A stretch of DNA of 64,000 bases from Saccharicrinis aurantiacus (lineage in GTDB: Bacteria > Bacteroidota > Bacteroidia > Bacteroidales > Marinilabiliaceae), in assembly GCF_001660705.2 (NCBI RefSeq), contig NZ_LYBV02000036.1:62001-126000 (forward strand), written 5' to 3'. Each line of letters opens with the position of its first letter. Positions within the stretch are counted from its first letter, which is position 1. The position numbers and the translations under genes were made by a program. Positions 1-9,786 of this stretch are shown piece after piece. The notes beneath the pieces were generated by a model. It saw nothing but the letters and a program-made list of their open reading frames with translations. It was not told the origin of the DNA and made no database searches.

Positions 1-1
1 T

Positions 2-1261
2 TTTGGTAATGTATTTTTAGATGCTGCAGCTACTTTATATACGGGGGCGTTAATAATTAAACTAATTTTCCCCGAGGTAGATTTATTTGTGATAATTGTA
101 ATTATGGCAATTGTTGCGGGTAGTTATACAATTGTAGGAGGTTTGTCATCGGCTATTAATGCAGATATGATTCAGGCCATTATCTTAATTATAGGTTCTG
201 GTATTCTTTATTTCTTTGCCTTACACGAAATTGGTGGATGGGAAGAGTTGTATAATCGATTTGGCGACGGTGTTTGGTTAAAACTTACGCGTCCGCTCGA
301 TGATCCAACAGTTCCTTGGCTAGGTATGTGGGTAGGTATTCCTATTTTAGGATTTTATTTCTGGGCCAATAACCAAGTTATGGTACAGCGTGTGCTTTCA
401 GCAAAAAATATCGATCACGGTAGAAAAGGGGTTTTGTTTGTAGGATTCCTATATCTATTTACATTATTTATTTTTATCCTACCGGGATTAATTAGTAGAG
501 GTATTAATTTGTTTGGAGTTGAAAATTTACCAATGGATATTATTCCAGGTGGTGAACTTAAATCTCAATTCGGAATTAATACTGATCAGGTTTATCCTCG
601 AATGATTGTGAAATTATTGCCAGTGGGACTGATCGGTGTTATTTTAGCAGCTATGATTTCTGCTTTAACATCCACATTAAGTGCTACTTTAAGTTCGGTT
701 TCTACCTTATTTACAATGGACTTTTATCAACGTTTTGATAAAAATGCAGATAGCAAAAAGTTGGTTAAAGTAGGGCGAATCACTTCAATGGTAGTATTGG
801 TGATTGCAATATTCTGGGCGCCTTTTATTCAGCGTTTCGATTCTTTGGTGTCTTATTATCAAGAGGTAGTTTCGTATTTAGCGCCGCCAATTGTAGGAAC
901 CTTTTTCTTGGGTTTATTTTGGCAGCGTTCAAATGCCAAAGGTGCACTTTGGGGCTTAATATCAGGTTTATTTATAGCCGCATCCATAATGATTGCTAAA
1001 TATGTATTTGACATGCCAATTGGGCTACATTTCTTATTGTTAGCTCCAATTGTATTGGTTATTAGTGTACTTGTAAATGTGGTAGTAAGTTTGATGACGC
1101 CTCCTCCAAACCCAGTACAAGTAGCTGCAAATACATGGACTAAACAAGTTTGGATTGACGAAACCAAAGAACTAAAAGGTGTAGTTTGGTATAAAAATTT
1201 CCGTATTATTTCATTAGGGCTTGTAATCGCTTGTTTTGTGATGTACGCTATCTTCTTTTAA
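2..1261 (+). CDS. Sodium/solute symporter (SSS family), 5' end cut by window
   Basis: The reading frame is open from base 2, so the true start lies outside the window; about 420 residues remain. It is a polytopic inner-membrane protein with many hydrophobic segments and the SSS-family stretch GSYTIVGGLSSAINAD near its visible start. Such carriers import sugars or other organic solutes with sodium. It is nearly identical to the complete 544-residue symporter at 12440-14074 along its whole visible length, differing mainly in the loop after the GRGINLF-like segment and near the C-terminus. It ends just before a strong terminator, so it closes the preceding transcription unit. Finding the same transporter at both ends of the SusC-to-GH block suggests a duplicated PUL. 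The substrate is inferred only from the neighbours. Confidence 0.9.
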   Translation, partial: FGNVFLDAAATLYTGALIIKLIFPEVDLFVIIVIMAIVAGSYTIVGGLSSAINADMIQAIILIIGSGILYFFALHEIGGWEELYNRFGDGVWLKLTRPLDDPTVPWLGMWVGIPILGFYFWANNQVMVQRVLSAKNIDHGRKGVLFVGFLYLFTLFIFILPGLISRGINLFGVENLPMDIIPGGELKSQFGINTDQVYPRMIVKLLPVGLIGVILAAMISALTSTLSATLSSVSTLFTMDFYQRFDKNADSKKLVKVGRITSMVVLVIAIFWAPFIQRFDSLVSYYQEVVSYLAPPIVGTFFLGLFWQRSNAKGALWGLISGLFIAASIMIAKYVFDMPIGLHFLLLAPIVLVISVLVNVVVSLMTPPPNPVQVAANTWTKQVWIDETKELKGVVWYKNFRIISLGLVIACFVMYAIFF

Positions 1262-1293
1262 AAAAAACTAACAATTTATATATTGTTGTGTAG

Positions 1294-1322
1294 GGCTGCC
1301 TCAATAGAGGCAGCCTTTTTTT
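1294..1322 (+). terminator. Intrinsic terminator after the symporter
   Basis: A 9-bp GC-rich perfect stem (GGCTGCCTC / GAGGCAGCC) with loop AATA is followed by a run of seven T. It lies 32 bases after the symporter stop codon. Confidence 0.9.
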
Positions 1323-1706
1323 GTTTATACCAGTAATAACTTCTTTATGAAGGTTTGTTTTGTGAGTTAAATTACTCCTTAAATGAAAAAAACCTTTTTA
1401 TGATTATTTGTTATTTATGTTAATAAATGTTCATAAACTTGTTAAGTAATAATCAATTATACCCATCGTCGTTATTGTCAATATCTCAATTTAGTCCTGT
1501 AAGTATTGCTGTGTGTTAAAATAGTTGTGGTTAATTGTTCTTTATAGTATAACTTGGCATAGTAATTGCAAAGTCAAGTATATCAAGCATTGAGTGTGTT
1601 TGTGTTCCTAAATACCTAAGTGAAAAATTCATTATATCATTATAAATTAGTCTTATTTGTAGTGTTTGTTATTTTAAAAAGTTGGAGTTAATTTTTTCTT
1701 AAATAG
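1323..1706. other. Intergenic region upstream of the SusC gene
   Basis: AT-rich leader of about 380 bases with no credible ORF. The promoter of the PUL should be here, but I found no convincing TTG-N19-TAnnTTTG match and do not assign one. Confidence 0.5.
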
Positions 1707-4700
1707 ATGTTAATGTCTGTGAAGGCATTTCATAATTTTTATAATAATATGAATAAAAAAAATTGGGTATTGAATGTTGCTTTTCTCGCAATGTTATTTT
1801 GCGGCTTCTCTTCCGTAGGGGTGGCGCAGAGTGTGCGAGTAACAGGAACCGTGAGGGATTTTTCTGGGGAATTACTACCTGGAGTTAATATTGTGGAGAA
1901 AGGTACTTTTGGAGGTACTATTACCGATTTTGATGGTAATTATTCGATAGAGGTTTCTTCTCAGGAAGCTGTTTTGATGTTTTCTTCAATTGGACTTCTT
2001 GATTCGGAAGTTCTAGTAGGAGGGCAAACAACCATTGATGTTATCTTAAAGGATGAAGTGTTAGATATTGATGAGGTTGTGGTTGTTGGTTATGGTTCTA
2101 TGAAAAAAAGTGATGTTACAGGATCTGTAACTTCAGTAAAAACAGAACAATTGTCTTCTATACCTGCCAATTCGGTTGAGGGTACTTTACAAGGACGTGT
2201 AACTGGTTTGCAGGTAATTAATTCATCACAAGAGCCTGGTGGTGGATCTGATGTACGTATTCGTGGAGGTAGCTCAATTAATGGTAGTAATGCTCCTTTG
2301 GTTGTTGTTGATGGTTTTCCATTGGGCGAGGCTGGTAATTTATCGCAAATTAACCCTAACGACATTGAGTCGATGGAGGTATTAAAAGATGCATCGGCAT
2401 CTGCTATTTACGGTTCTCGTGGAGCTAATGGGGTAATCATGATTACTACTAAAAAAGCAAAAGAGGGTGTTATGAAGGTTGAAGTGCACCAACAAACAAC
2501 CATTAACCAGTTTAGCTCTACTCTTTTAACTTGGGAAGATCCAGCTTTAATGGCACGCTTAAGTAATGAAGAAATGACAAATGCAGGTTTGGCACCTTTA
2601 TATATAGGAGCGCCAAATGCAAATGGTGTATATTACCCGTCTATTTCTGAAATTGAGTCAGGGGCATGGAATCATAATACGGATTGGGCTGATTTAGTAT
2701 TTAGAAATGCACCTGTGTCAAATAACACATCGGTTTCTTTACGTAGTGCTAACGAAACTACATCGTTTAGTTTATCAACAAACTATGTGAAAGAAACAGG
2801 TATGCAAGTTGGCGACGATTACGAAAAAGTAAATATAGCGGCAAACATACAGCATAAGTTTAGCGATAGGTTAACGGTTTCTACCTCTCAAATCTTTTCA
2901 AAGGATGCCAGAGACAGAAATGAAGGTTTGGCCTATTGGAGAAATCCACTTTGGCCAGTCTATGGACCTGATGGCGATTATTTTAAAAGTTTCGAGCAGG
3001 ATTTTGAGCATCCATTGGCTCGTTTAAACTTAGTAGATAATAAAACAGAAGGCGTTGATTATATCTCTAATTACGGTTTAAATTATAATATTACTTCTGA
3101 TATTACTATAAGTAGCCAGTTAAATTACAGATATCAATCTTCAATCAATAATGCATATAATCACAGTCAGCATACCGAAGATGGATTCTTTAATAATGGT
3201 GCAGGTTATGTAAATAATAGTGAGCGCCACGAGTTACTTTCAGAAACCTATATTACTTACGATAAATGGTTCGATGATAAAAACCATTTTACTGCAATGG
3301 CGGGTCATTCGTATCGCGATGTTACACGCAATACTTCCGATTTAAGTGCTTTTGATTTTGTAAACGAATCATTAGGAAACGGAAATATGGGAACAGGTAA
3401 TCCTTCAATGAATAGGATTGGTAATTATTACGAGAATGAAAGAATGTTATCTTTTTATGGTAGAGTAAATTATATTTACGACGATCGTTTCTTAGTAACC
3501 GGTACAATTCGTTCAGATGCATCATCTAAATTTGGTGCTAATAATAGAACAGGTTATTTCCCATCTGGAGCTGCAAGTTGGAAAATGCATAATGAAGAGT
3601 GGATTCAAGACTTAAATGTTTTTGATGAATTAAAGCCACGCGTGAGTTATGGTGTTTCTGGTAACCAAGATATTAATCCATATAGTGGAATTGGTAGATA
3701 CGGAAGTGAAAGATATTATTCAAACGGATCGTGGAACACAGGAATTGGTCCTGGATATGAAGGTGGACGTTACGGTGATTATTGGCAGTATGTGGAGTGG
3801 CATGGTTTGTCAAATCCTGACTTAAAGTGGGAAACTACAAAGCAATTAGATATTGGTCTTGATTTTGCCTTCTTCAACAGACGTTTACGTGGTCACTTCG
3901 ATTACTATCATAAAAAAACAGAGGATTTATTAGATCTAGTAAACCTTCCACTTTCATCAGGTTACGATAAAGTGTTGATGAATAATGGTGTTATTCAAAA
4001 TCAAGGTATTGAGTTAGGTTTAGATGCTAACGTAGTAAATACTAAAGATTTCTCGTTAAACGCTAATTTTGTTTTCTCGCGCAACCGTACAGAGGTTCTT
4101 GATTTTGGATCAGCTGAAGAGTCAGGTTTACAAACCGATCCGAATACCGGAATGTTATTCAGATTTAGAGGAGATGGTTATATCGATCAATTTCGTCAAG
4201 GTGCAACATTGTTAGCTATTGGTCAGCCACTAAATGTTTTTTATGGTTATAAAACGGATGGTATTATACAATCTGTTGAAGAGGGACATGCAGCAGGTCT
4301 TACTGGTCAGCAAGCGCAACCTGGTGAGTTTAAATATGTAGATTTAAACGGAGACGGAATGCTTAGTCCTGATGACAGAACAATCATCGGAGATCCTAAT
4401 CCTGATTTTATGGCAAGTTTAACACTTGATTTAAATTATAAGAATTGGGATTTATCTATGTTCTTTAATGGTGTGTTTGGTAACGATGTAATATATGTTG
4501 ATCGTTTCAATCAGCCAGATGCTAAACCACTACGTTGGACTCCTGATAATCAAACCAATTTATACCCTAGTTTAAATGCAACACGTCAGTACTTATTTAG
4601 TGATGCATTTATCCAAGATGGTTCGTTTGTTCGTCTGCAAAACATCGTGTTAGGATATACTTTTGATGTTAATAAGGTTGATTTTATTTCATCGGCAAGA

Positions 4701-4838
4701 GTGTATGTAAATGCATCCAATTTATTTACATGGAGTAAGTTCGAAGGTTACGACCCTGAAGTAGGCTTAAATGGTATCTACAATGGTGGCTATCCACTCT
4801 TAAGAGGATTCACTTTCGGACTAAATGTATCATTCTAA
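1707..4838 (+). CDS. SusC/RagA-type TonB-dependent outer-membrane transporter
   Basis: This 1043-residue protein is the outer-membrane pore of a SusCD glycan importer. After a signal peptide ending near VGVAQ it has a carboxypeptidase-regulatory-like domain (about residues 45-115, from VRVTGTVRD), a TonB box-like DEVVVVGYG near residue 120, a plug domain with the SusC signature DVRIRGGSSINGS, and a long beta-barrel ending in GLNVSF with a terminal aromatic residue. Length and order are normal for the family. The ATG at 1707 is the longest start; the ATG at 1749 (MNKKNWVL) would give a shorter signal peptide and is equally plausible. The SusD gene follows 12 bases downstream, so the two are co-transcribed. 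It needs TonB-ExbBD energy from elsewhere in the genome. Confidence 0.96.
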   Translation: MLMSVKAFHNFYNNMNKKNWVLNVAFLAMLFCGFSSVGVAQSVRVTGTVRDFSGELLPGVNIVEKGTFGGTITDFDGNYSIEVSSQEAVLMFSSIGLLDSEVLVGGQTTIDVILKDEVLDIDEVVVVGYGSMKKSDVTGSVTSVKTEQLSSIPANSVEGTLQGRVTGLQVINSSQEPGGGSDVRIRGGSSINGSNAPLVVVDGFPLGEAGNLSQINPNDIESMEVLKDASASAIYGSRGANGVIMITTKKAKEGVMKVEVHQQTTINQFSSTLLTWEDPALMARLSNEEMTNAGLAPLYIGAPNANGVYYPSISEIESGAWNHNTDWADLVFRNAPVSNNTSVSLRSANETTSFSLSTNYVKETGMQVGDDYEKVNIAANIQHKFSDRLTVSTSQIFSKDARDRNEGLAYWRNPLWPVYGPDGDYFKSFEQDFEHPLARLNLVDNKTEGVDYISNYGLNYNITSDITISSQLNYRYQSSINNAYNHSQHTEDGFFNNGAGYVNNSERHELLSETYITYDKWFDDKNHFTAMAGHSYRDVTRNTSDLSAFDFVNESLGNGNMGTGNPSMNRIGNYYENERMLSFYGRVNYIYDDRFLVTGTIRSDASSKFGANNRTGYFPSGAASWKMHNEEWIQDLNVFDELKPRVSYGVSGNQDINPYSGIGRYGSERYYSNGSWNTGIGPGYEGGRYGDYWQYVEWHGLSNPDLKWETTKQLDIGLDFAFFNRRLRGHFDYYHKKTEDLLDLVNLPLSSGYDKVLMNNGVIQNQGIELGLDANVVNTKDFSLNANFVFSRNRTEVLDFGSAEESGLQTDPNTGMLFRFRGDGYIDQFRQGATLLAIGQPLNVFYGYKTDGIIQSVEEGHAAGLTGQQAQPGEFKYVDLNGDGMLSPDDRTIIGDPNPDFMASLTLDLNYKNWDLSMFFNGVFGNDVIYVDRFNQPDAKPLRWTPDNQTNLYPSLNATRQYLFSDAFIQDGSFVRLQNIVLGYTFDVNKVDFISSARVYVNASNLFTWSKFEGYDPEVGLNGIYNGGYPLLRGFTFGLNVSF

Positions 4839-4850
4839 TAAACAGTTATC

Positions 4851-6356
4851 ATGAATAAATTATATATACAAATAGTACTAGCCCTAACGGTATTGTTTTC
4901 GTCATGTAATCTTGACGAGAACCCAAGGGGAATTTATCACGACGATAATTTTTACAAATCGGTATCAGATGCTGAAGCAGCTATTTATTATGCTTACAAT
5001 ACCTTCAATTTTATTGAGTATCACCGTGGTATTTTCAGTATTGGAGAATTACCGGCTGATCTTGTAGATCTTAAAAATGACGAGTCAGTAGATTGGCATA
5101 ATTTAAATAATTGGAATACAGAGTCGCATGGTATTAACCTTGACCTCGAAAACTTTTATAAATATTGCTACATCGGTATAAACAGAGCCAATGCAATCAT
5201 CTCAAAGGTGCCTAATAGTGATTTTTCTGATGAATATAAGGAAGCTTTTATTGCCGAAGCAAAGGTAATTAGAGCATGGAGTTATTTTAGCTTAGTGCGA
5301 GTTTTTGGTTTAACTCCTCTATCTAAGTCAATAGTTGAGTCAATTGACCAGGCTATACTACCAATGCCAGAGGATTTTGATGAGTTATACGATTTTATTA
5401 TCGAGGATTTAACGGCTGCCACGGAGGTTCTTAAGGAAAATAAAATTGAAGGTCGTTTTGATTTAGTTGGTACTCAAGCTATACTAGCAAAGGTTTACAT
5501 AACCATAGCATCAGGTAAAGCAAATAATGCTGCAGGATACCGCACAATGGCTAAGGATGCTAACGATATGTATGCTCAGGCAGCTACGTGGGCAGGTAAA
5601 GTAATGTCATCAGGCTCTTATGGTTTTGAAGAGGATTTAGGAACTATTTACGATGTGAATAAGAAAAATGGTCAGGAGCATATTTGGCTATTAAGCATGG
5701 ATAAATCTGGTGTTGATGAAGGTGAGTACTCTAAAATACCAATGTTATTTTTACCCAATGGAGCTGGTAGTGCGTATCATTTAAAAGTTCCTAATTCAGA
5801 GGAGTTTATAAAAACGGCAAATGGTTTTGGTTCTTTTGAGATAGAGGAATCGTTTTACAATTCTTTTGAAGAGGGTGATTTGAGAAAATCATTTATTCAA
5901 GGCGATATATACGATGAGAATGGTGTTATTACAGGAAGTGTAACTCCAGAGAGTGATACAATCACTACTATTTTAAGCCGTTTCTCAGTGAAGTATGTTG
6001 ATCACACTTCTGATAATCAAAAAACAAGTGTAACACCTTTTATGATCCGTTTCACAGATATCGCATTGGTATATGCAGAGGCTGTGGGGCCAGGTGAAGG
6101 TTTATCGTGGTTAAACAGAGTAAGGGGTAGAGCTGGACTTAACCCACTTTCAGGAATGAGTTTAGAACAATTCAGACAAGCGGTTATTGAAGAGCGTAAG
6201 TATGAATTCGCATTTGAAGCGCAACGTTTATATGATCTTCGTCGTACGGCATCGGTTACAGCCAATGTTCCTAATGCTACACTAAGCGAAGATGATGCTG
6301 CCTTTTTTGAGATTCCACAAAAAGAGAAGGATCTAAATCCAAATATTCCTAATTAA
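4851..6356 (+). CDS. SusD/RagB-type glycan-binding lipoprotein
   Basis: A 501-residue surface lipoprotein that caps the SusC barrel and captures oligosaccharide. The signal peptide ends in a lipobox (LFSSC, Cys at residue 19). The N-terminal SusD region includes the usual helical repeats (EAFIAEAKVIRAWSYFSLVRVFG), and the C-terminal RagB/SusD region carries the diagnostic ERKYEFAFEAQRLYDLRR stretch. It lies 12 bases after susC and 23 bases before the next lipoprotein, as in a standard PUL operon. Length is normal. The glycan bound cannot be read from the sequence. Confidence 0.95.
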   Translation: MNKLYIQIVLALTVLFSSCNLDENPRGIYHDDNFYKSVSDAEAAIYYAYNTFNFIEYHRGIFSIGELPADLVDLKNDESVDWHNLNNWNTESHGINLDLENFYKYCYIGINRANAIISKVPNSDFSDEYKEAFIAEAKVIRAWSYFSLVRVFGLTPLSKSIVESIDQAILPMPEDFDELYDFIIEDLTAATEVLKENKIEGRFDLVGTQAILAKVYITIASGKANNAAGYRTMAKDANDMYAQAATWAGKVMSSGSYGFEEDLGTIYDVNKKNGQEHIWLLSMDKSGVDEGEYSKIPMLFLPNGAGSAYHLKVPNSEEFIKTANGFGSFEIEESFYNSFEEGDLRKSFIQGDIYDENGVITGSVTPESDTITTILSRFSVKYVDHTSDNQKTSVTPFMIRFTDIALVYAEAVGPGEGLSWLNRVRGRAGLNPLSGMSLEQFRQAVIEERKYEFAFEAQRLYDLRRTASVTANVPNATLSEDDAAFFEIPQKEKDLNPNIPN

Positions 6357-6379
6357 TCAATCTTCTTATTAAAACAGAT

Positions 6380-8092
6380 ATGAATAAAATACTTAGCATA
6401 TTAGCTCTAGCACTACTTGTAGTGCTAGGAGCTTGTAAACAAGATCTCCTTAAAGATATCAATGATGGAGGTTGGAGTAAAGAGTGTAACATTGAGGTAC
6501 TACAATTAGAAGGTCAATTAGGTACAGCAGTGATAACACGCGATTTTGACGACGCTAAAATTAAGGTGTACACTATTAAAGAGGATATTGAAGATATATC
6601 AAATGTTGAAATTAAAAATATCCAGTTAGCCTATAAAGCAACTTCGTCCGCCACAATCGGAAGTGGGCTCGATTTTACAACAGGTTCTACTACAATAACA
6701 GTGGTATCTGATGAAGGAAAAGACCTAGAGTGGATTGTTGAAATGCACGATTTTTCATCTGATATTGAAGGTACTTGGTATATTGGAGAAATAGGAATGT
6801 ACTGTGATTTATTTACCTGGGAAGACTGGGGATGGGATAAAACAGTACCAATTGCTGATTATTTACCAGCTGTATCGCCTGAATTTGATAACACCATAAC
6901 CTTTGTTTTAATGGGTTCTGACGAAGATGGAAATACCTTAGGTACTTATATTCACGATGCTGGTCCGAATGGTGAGTTTGGTGATTTTGCTGACGCTTCA
7001 AAAGGATGGGATTTTAACGAACGTTTCAGAAAAATTCCGGCAGGTGAAGGTACTTGGTTACGCGATTTTACTCGCAATCAAATCATCATTACAAGTGAAG
7101 ATGGAGCAGAGTATACAATCGATCTTGAAATTTTAGAAGAGACAGAAGAGCTTAAATTTAATGCAGCCATCCCTTATACACCTGAATATTTTGATTGGGA
7201 TAACACAGATTATACTTACGAAGAGTTGGCACATATGTCAAACCCAATGTGGTATGTTTTAACTAAAAACTATGAGCCTCAAACGGGTAATAGCATTAGT
7301 TACATTTTATTAGAAGAGCAAGAGGGAGATCAGTATATCAACGAAGAGGAAAAATATGTAAGTCTTACAGTTGATATGAATGAAATTAGCGATTTATCAA
7401 GTGTTGAGGTATTAGATTATAGAATTTCTTACGCAGCTACTTCAAATATTGAGATAGGTTCAAAACTTGATTTTTCTAATGATTTTAAGGCTAAAGTAAA
7501 CGTTACTTCTGAAAGTGGTGAAACTGCTGAATGGACTATTGAAATAACACCATCGTATATTTCTTTAGAGGGAACTTGGAATATCTCAGGAATTGAAACT
7601 TCATACGATTTCTTCTCATGGGACGATTGGGGATATTGGGGTTCGCTTAATTTATTAGGTGAAAATGCCTTACCTGGTTTACAAGCTGAGATGGATAACC
7701 AGTTTGTATTTGCAGTAACTAACAAAAACAACAATGGTTTTGCCGAAGGTACTTTTGAACATCAGGCAGGTAATGATGGCGCTTTTGGTGAGTTTACAAA
7801 TACTGCACAAGGTTGGGATTTTAACGAGCGTATGCGCCAATTCCCAACAGGTTCTGGTACTTGGAAACAAGATAGAGAAACCAATCAATTAATTCTTACA
7901 GTTGGTGGAGAGTCTGTTACTATGGATTTAGATTATAGCAATAGTGGAGTTACTATAAAAGCTGCGTTGGAAGATGAGTTTGATGGCTTCAGTTGGGACG
8001 AATGGAATTCGGAAGATGAAATCCGTCAGAATTACCAAATAATTGCGCACTTAAGTAAATACATAAACTATAGCATAGTAAAAGCAAACTAA
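6380..8092 (+). CDS. PUL surface lipoprotein with a duplicated two-domain unit
   Basis: A 570-residue lipoprotein (signal peptide ending LLVVLGAC) placed right after SusD, where surface glycan-binding proteins (SusE/F-like or SGBP) are normally encoded. The mature part consists of two copies of one unit of roughly 260 residues. Each copy starts with a short beta-sandwich-like domain (IQLAYKATSSATIGSGLDF, matched later by ISYAATSNIEIGSKLDF) and continues with a domain beginning EGTWYI/EGTWNI. That second domain has a conserved FTWEDWGW/FSWDDWGY segment and the shared KGWDFNER/QGWDFNER motif. The aromatic-rich WDDW segments would suit carbohydrate stacking, but this is inference. I recognise no catalytic motif. 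Function: probable glycan binding, family unnamed. Confidence 0.8.
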   Translation: MNKILSILALALLVVLGACKQDLLKDINDGGWSKECNIEVLQLEGQLGTAVITRDFDDAKIKVYTIKEDIEDISNVEIKNIQLAYKATSSATIGSGLDFTTGSTTITVVSDEGKDLEWIVEMHDFSSDIEGTWYIGEIGMYCDLFTWEDWGWDKTVPIADYLPAVSPEFDNTITFVLMGSDEDGNTLGTYIHDAGPNGEFGDFADASKGWDFNERFRKIPAGEGTWLRDFTRNQIIITSEDGAEYTIDLEILEETEELKFNAAIPYTPEYFDWDNTDYTYEELAHMSNPMWYVLTKNYEPQTGNSISYILLEEQEGDQYINEEEKYVSLTVDMNEISDLSSVEVLDYRISYAATSNIEIGSKLDFSNDFKAKVNVTSESGETAEWTIEITPSYISLEGTWNISGIETSYDFFSWDDWGYWGSLNLLGENALPGLQAEMDNQFVFAVTNKNNNGFAEGTFEHQAGNDGAFGEFTNTAQGWDFNERMRQFPTGSGTWKQDRETNQLILTVGGESVTMDLDYSNSGVTIKAALEDEFDGFSWDEWNSEDEIRQNYQIIAHLSKYINYSIVKAN

Positions 8093-8105
8093 TAATTATC
8101 CAGAT

Positions 8106-8137
8106 AAACCATTTGCAATACGTATTGCAAATGGTTT
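8106..8137. repeat. 32-bp perfect palindrome between PUL genes
   Basis: The left arm AAACCATTTGCAATAC is followed directly by its exact reverse complement. It sits 13 bases after the surface lipoprotein stop and 29 bases before the next start. In RNA it would form a long hairpin without a U-tract, so it may protect or process the operon mRNA rather than terminate it. Confidence 0.75.
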
Positions 8138-8166
8138 TAAATCACGAATAAAAAAACGAGAGTAAT

Positions 8167-9690
8167 ATGAGGAAGTTATTAATATTAGTTAGTATTTGCA
8201 TTGCTGTAGGCACCCTGTGGGCATGTAAAGATGACGCTTCAAGCGGTATGCCCGATAATAATGCTGCGGCTTTCGTTATCAAAAATACCACTCCAATTTC
8301 TACCAATTTTATTGGTAATGGAGCACAATGGGGCGGTTACGATATTATCGAAGAGTGGACCGGCTCAAATGACTTTAACGATGCAGATTGGGCAAAAATG
8401 AAGAAGCGCATTGATTTTATGCGTCCTCCTTTTATCCGAATCATGATTGATGCCAATTGGAATTATACTACCAATGGTGAGTATACACCAGAAAAGTCTA
8501 CTGCAGCCTTCCATAATATGCTGCAATATTGTACCGATAATAACATAACAGTGATGTTTGGCGAGTGGGGCCACCAGTTTATCGATGGAGATAGAAATAA
8601 CATTGATGAGCAATGGTTAGATCGTTCTATTCAGTTTTTAGACATGCTTATTAATGAGCGTGGTTATACTTGTATCAAGCACTACAATATGGTTAATGAG
8701 CCAAACGGAGATTGGTCATCAACCAATTCTGATTATAACTTGTGGAAAACGGTAGCGCAGAAATATCATGCAAAGCTAGTAGAAAGCGGACTGATAAATA
8801 AAGTGCAGTTAGCAGGGCCTGATATTGCTGTGTTTAGCGATGCCAATGCTACAAATTGGATTACCAGAACAGCAGCCGATTTTGGCGATGATATGGGCAT
8901 GTACGAAATTCATACTTATCCAACCAAAAGTGTGGTTAATGGAAGCGGGTATATGAGTGTTCTTGAAGCATACCGAAAAGCAGCACCGGCCGAAAAGCAA
9001 ATTGTAATGGGCGAAATTGGCCTAAAGTACTACGATGCTGATGCAGATTTACAAGATGAGAATCAAAGCAGAATTGATGCAGATAAATACGCTTCAGATG
9101 ATAGTAATATGTTTATCTACGATGGTTTTTATGGAGTAGATGTATCGGATGCAATTATTCAAACCATGATGGCTGGTTTTTCAGGCGCATTGGTGTGGGA
9201 TATGGATGATGCCATGTACAATCAGCCAGAAGGAAATAATTCAAAGAAATTAAAAAGATGGGGATTCTGGAATATTCTTGGCGAAGAGGCCTTTGAAAGT
9301 GCTGAAGACGAAGAGTTACGTCCTTTCTATTTCCCAGTTTCTTTATTGTGTCGTTATTTCCCTGCTGAATCAAATATCTACGAAGTTGAATTACCAAACC
9401 GTAAAGGGGTACGTGCCGTAGTTGCCGAAAAAGGTGGTGAATATACCATGGCCATTGTTAATTCGCACGTGGTATCTTATCCAGATATTAATATTGAAGC
9501 TGAAGTAAGTTTCGATTTCTCAGGCGTAAACAAATTCGAATATATATCTAAAAGTGATGGCTCATTCGAAGGCGAGACTGATGCTGAAGGATTTCCAATT
9601 CCTTGTGAAGAGAATATAAATATCGATTTCAGCAACTACAATATCAACGTAGCAGCACAATCAGTTATAATCTTAACAAATATGCAGTAG
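8167..9690 (+). CDS. Clan GH-A (GH5-like) glycoside hydrolase lipoprotein
   Basis: A 507-residue lipoprotein (GTLWAC lipobox, Cys at residue 20) that probably cuts the polysaccharide at the cell surface. The body has the clan GH-A barrel layout: a NEP motif with the likely acid/base Glu178 in YNMVNEPNGDW, EIHTYP in the second half, and a probable nucleophile Glu283 in VMGEIGLK. The C-terminal ~120 residues form a small beta-domain. It is paralogous to the protein at 10888-12411, with which it shares GNG-Q near the mature start, the VNEPNGDWS block and the RWGFWN segment. I place it in clan GH-A but not securely in GH5 or GH39. Its GH130 neighbour hints at a beta-mannose or beta-glucose linkage; that is inference. 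Confidence 0.8.
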   Translation: MRKLLILVSICIAVGTLWACKDDASSGMPDNNAAAFVIKNTTPISTNFIGNGAQWGGYDIIEEWTGSNDFNDADWAKMKKRIDFMRPPFIRIMIDANWNYTTNGEYTPEKSTAAFHNMLQYCTDNNITVMFGEWGHQFIDGDRNNIDEQWLDRSIQFLDMLINERGYTCIKHYNMVNEPNGDWSSTNSDYNLWKTVAQKYHAKLVESGLINKVQLAGPDIAVFSDANATNWITRTAADFGDDMGMYEIHTYPTKSVVNGSGYMSVLEAYRKAAPAEKQIVMGEIGLKYYDADADLQDENQSRIDADKYASDDSNMFIYDGFYGVDVSDAIIQTMMAGFSGALVWDMDDAMYNQPEGNNSKKLKRWGFWNILGEEAFESAEDEELRPFYFPVSLLCRYFPAESNIYEVELPNRKGVRAVVAEKGGEYTMAIVNSHVVSYPDINIEAEVSFDFSGVNKFEYISKSDGSFEGETDAEGFPIPCEENINIDFSNYNINVAAQSVIILTNMQ

Positions 9691-9706
9691 CATATAAAAT
9701 ACAATT

Positions 9707-9740
9707 GCTCCTTAGTTTTTACATTAAAAAACAAAGGAGC
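9707..9740 (+). other. Intercistronic hairpin before the GH130 gene
   Basis: Stem GCTCCTT / AAGGAGC extended inward by GTTTTT / AAAAAC. It lies 17 bases after the glycosidase stop and lacks a downstream T-run, so it is more likely an mRNA-processing or attenuation hairpin than a full terminator. Confidence 0.55.
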
Positions 9741-9786
9741 TCTTAAATATCAAACTAAGAAATATTAAAATTAATAATACGAAAAG

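Noticed and set aside
1321-1706. Bacteroidota promoter for the SusC operon
   Set aside because: Several TTG and TTTG strings occur in this AT-rich leader, but none has the right spacing and -7 element.
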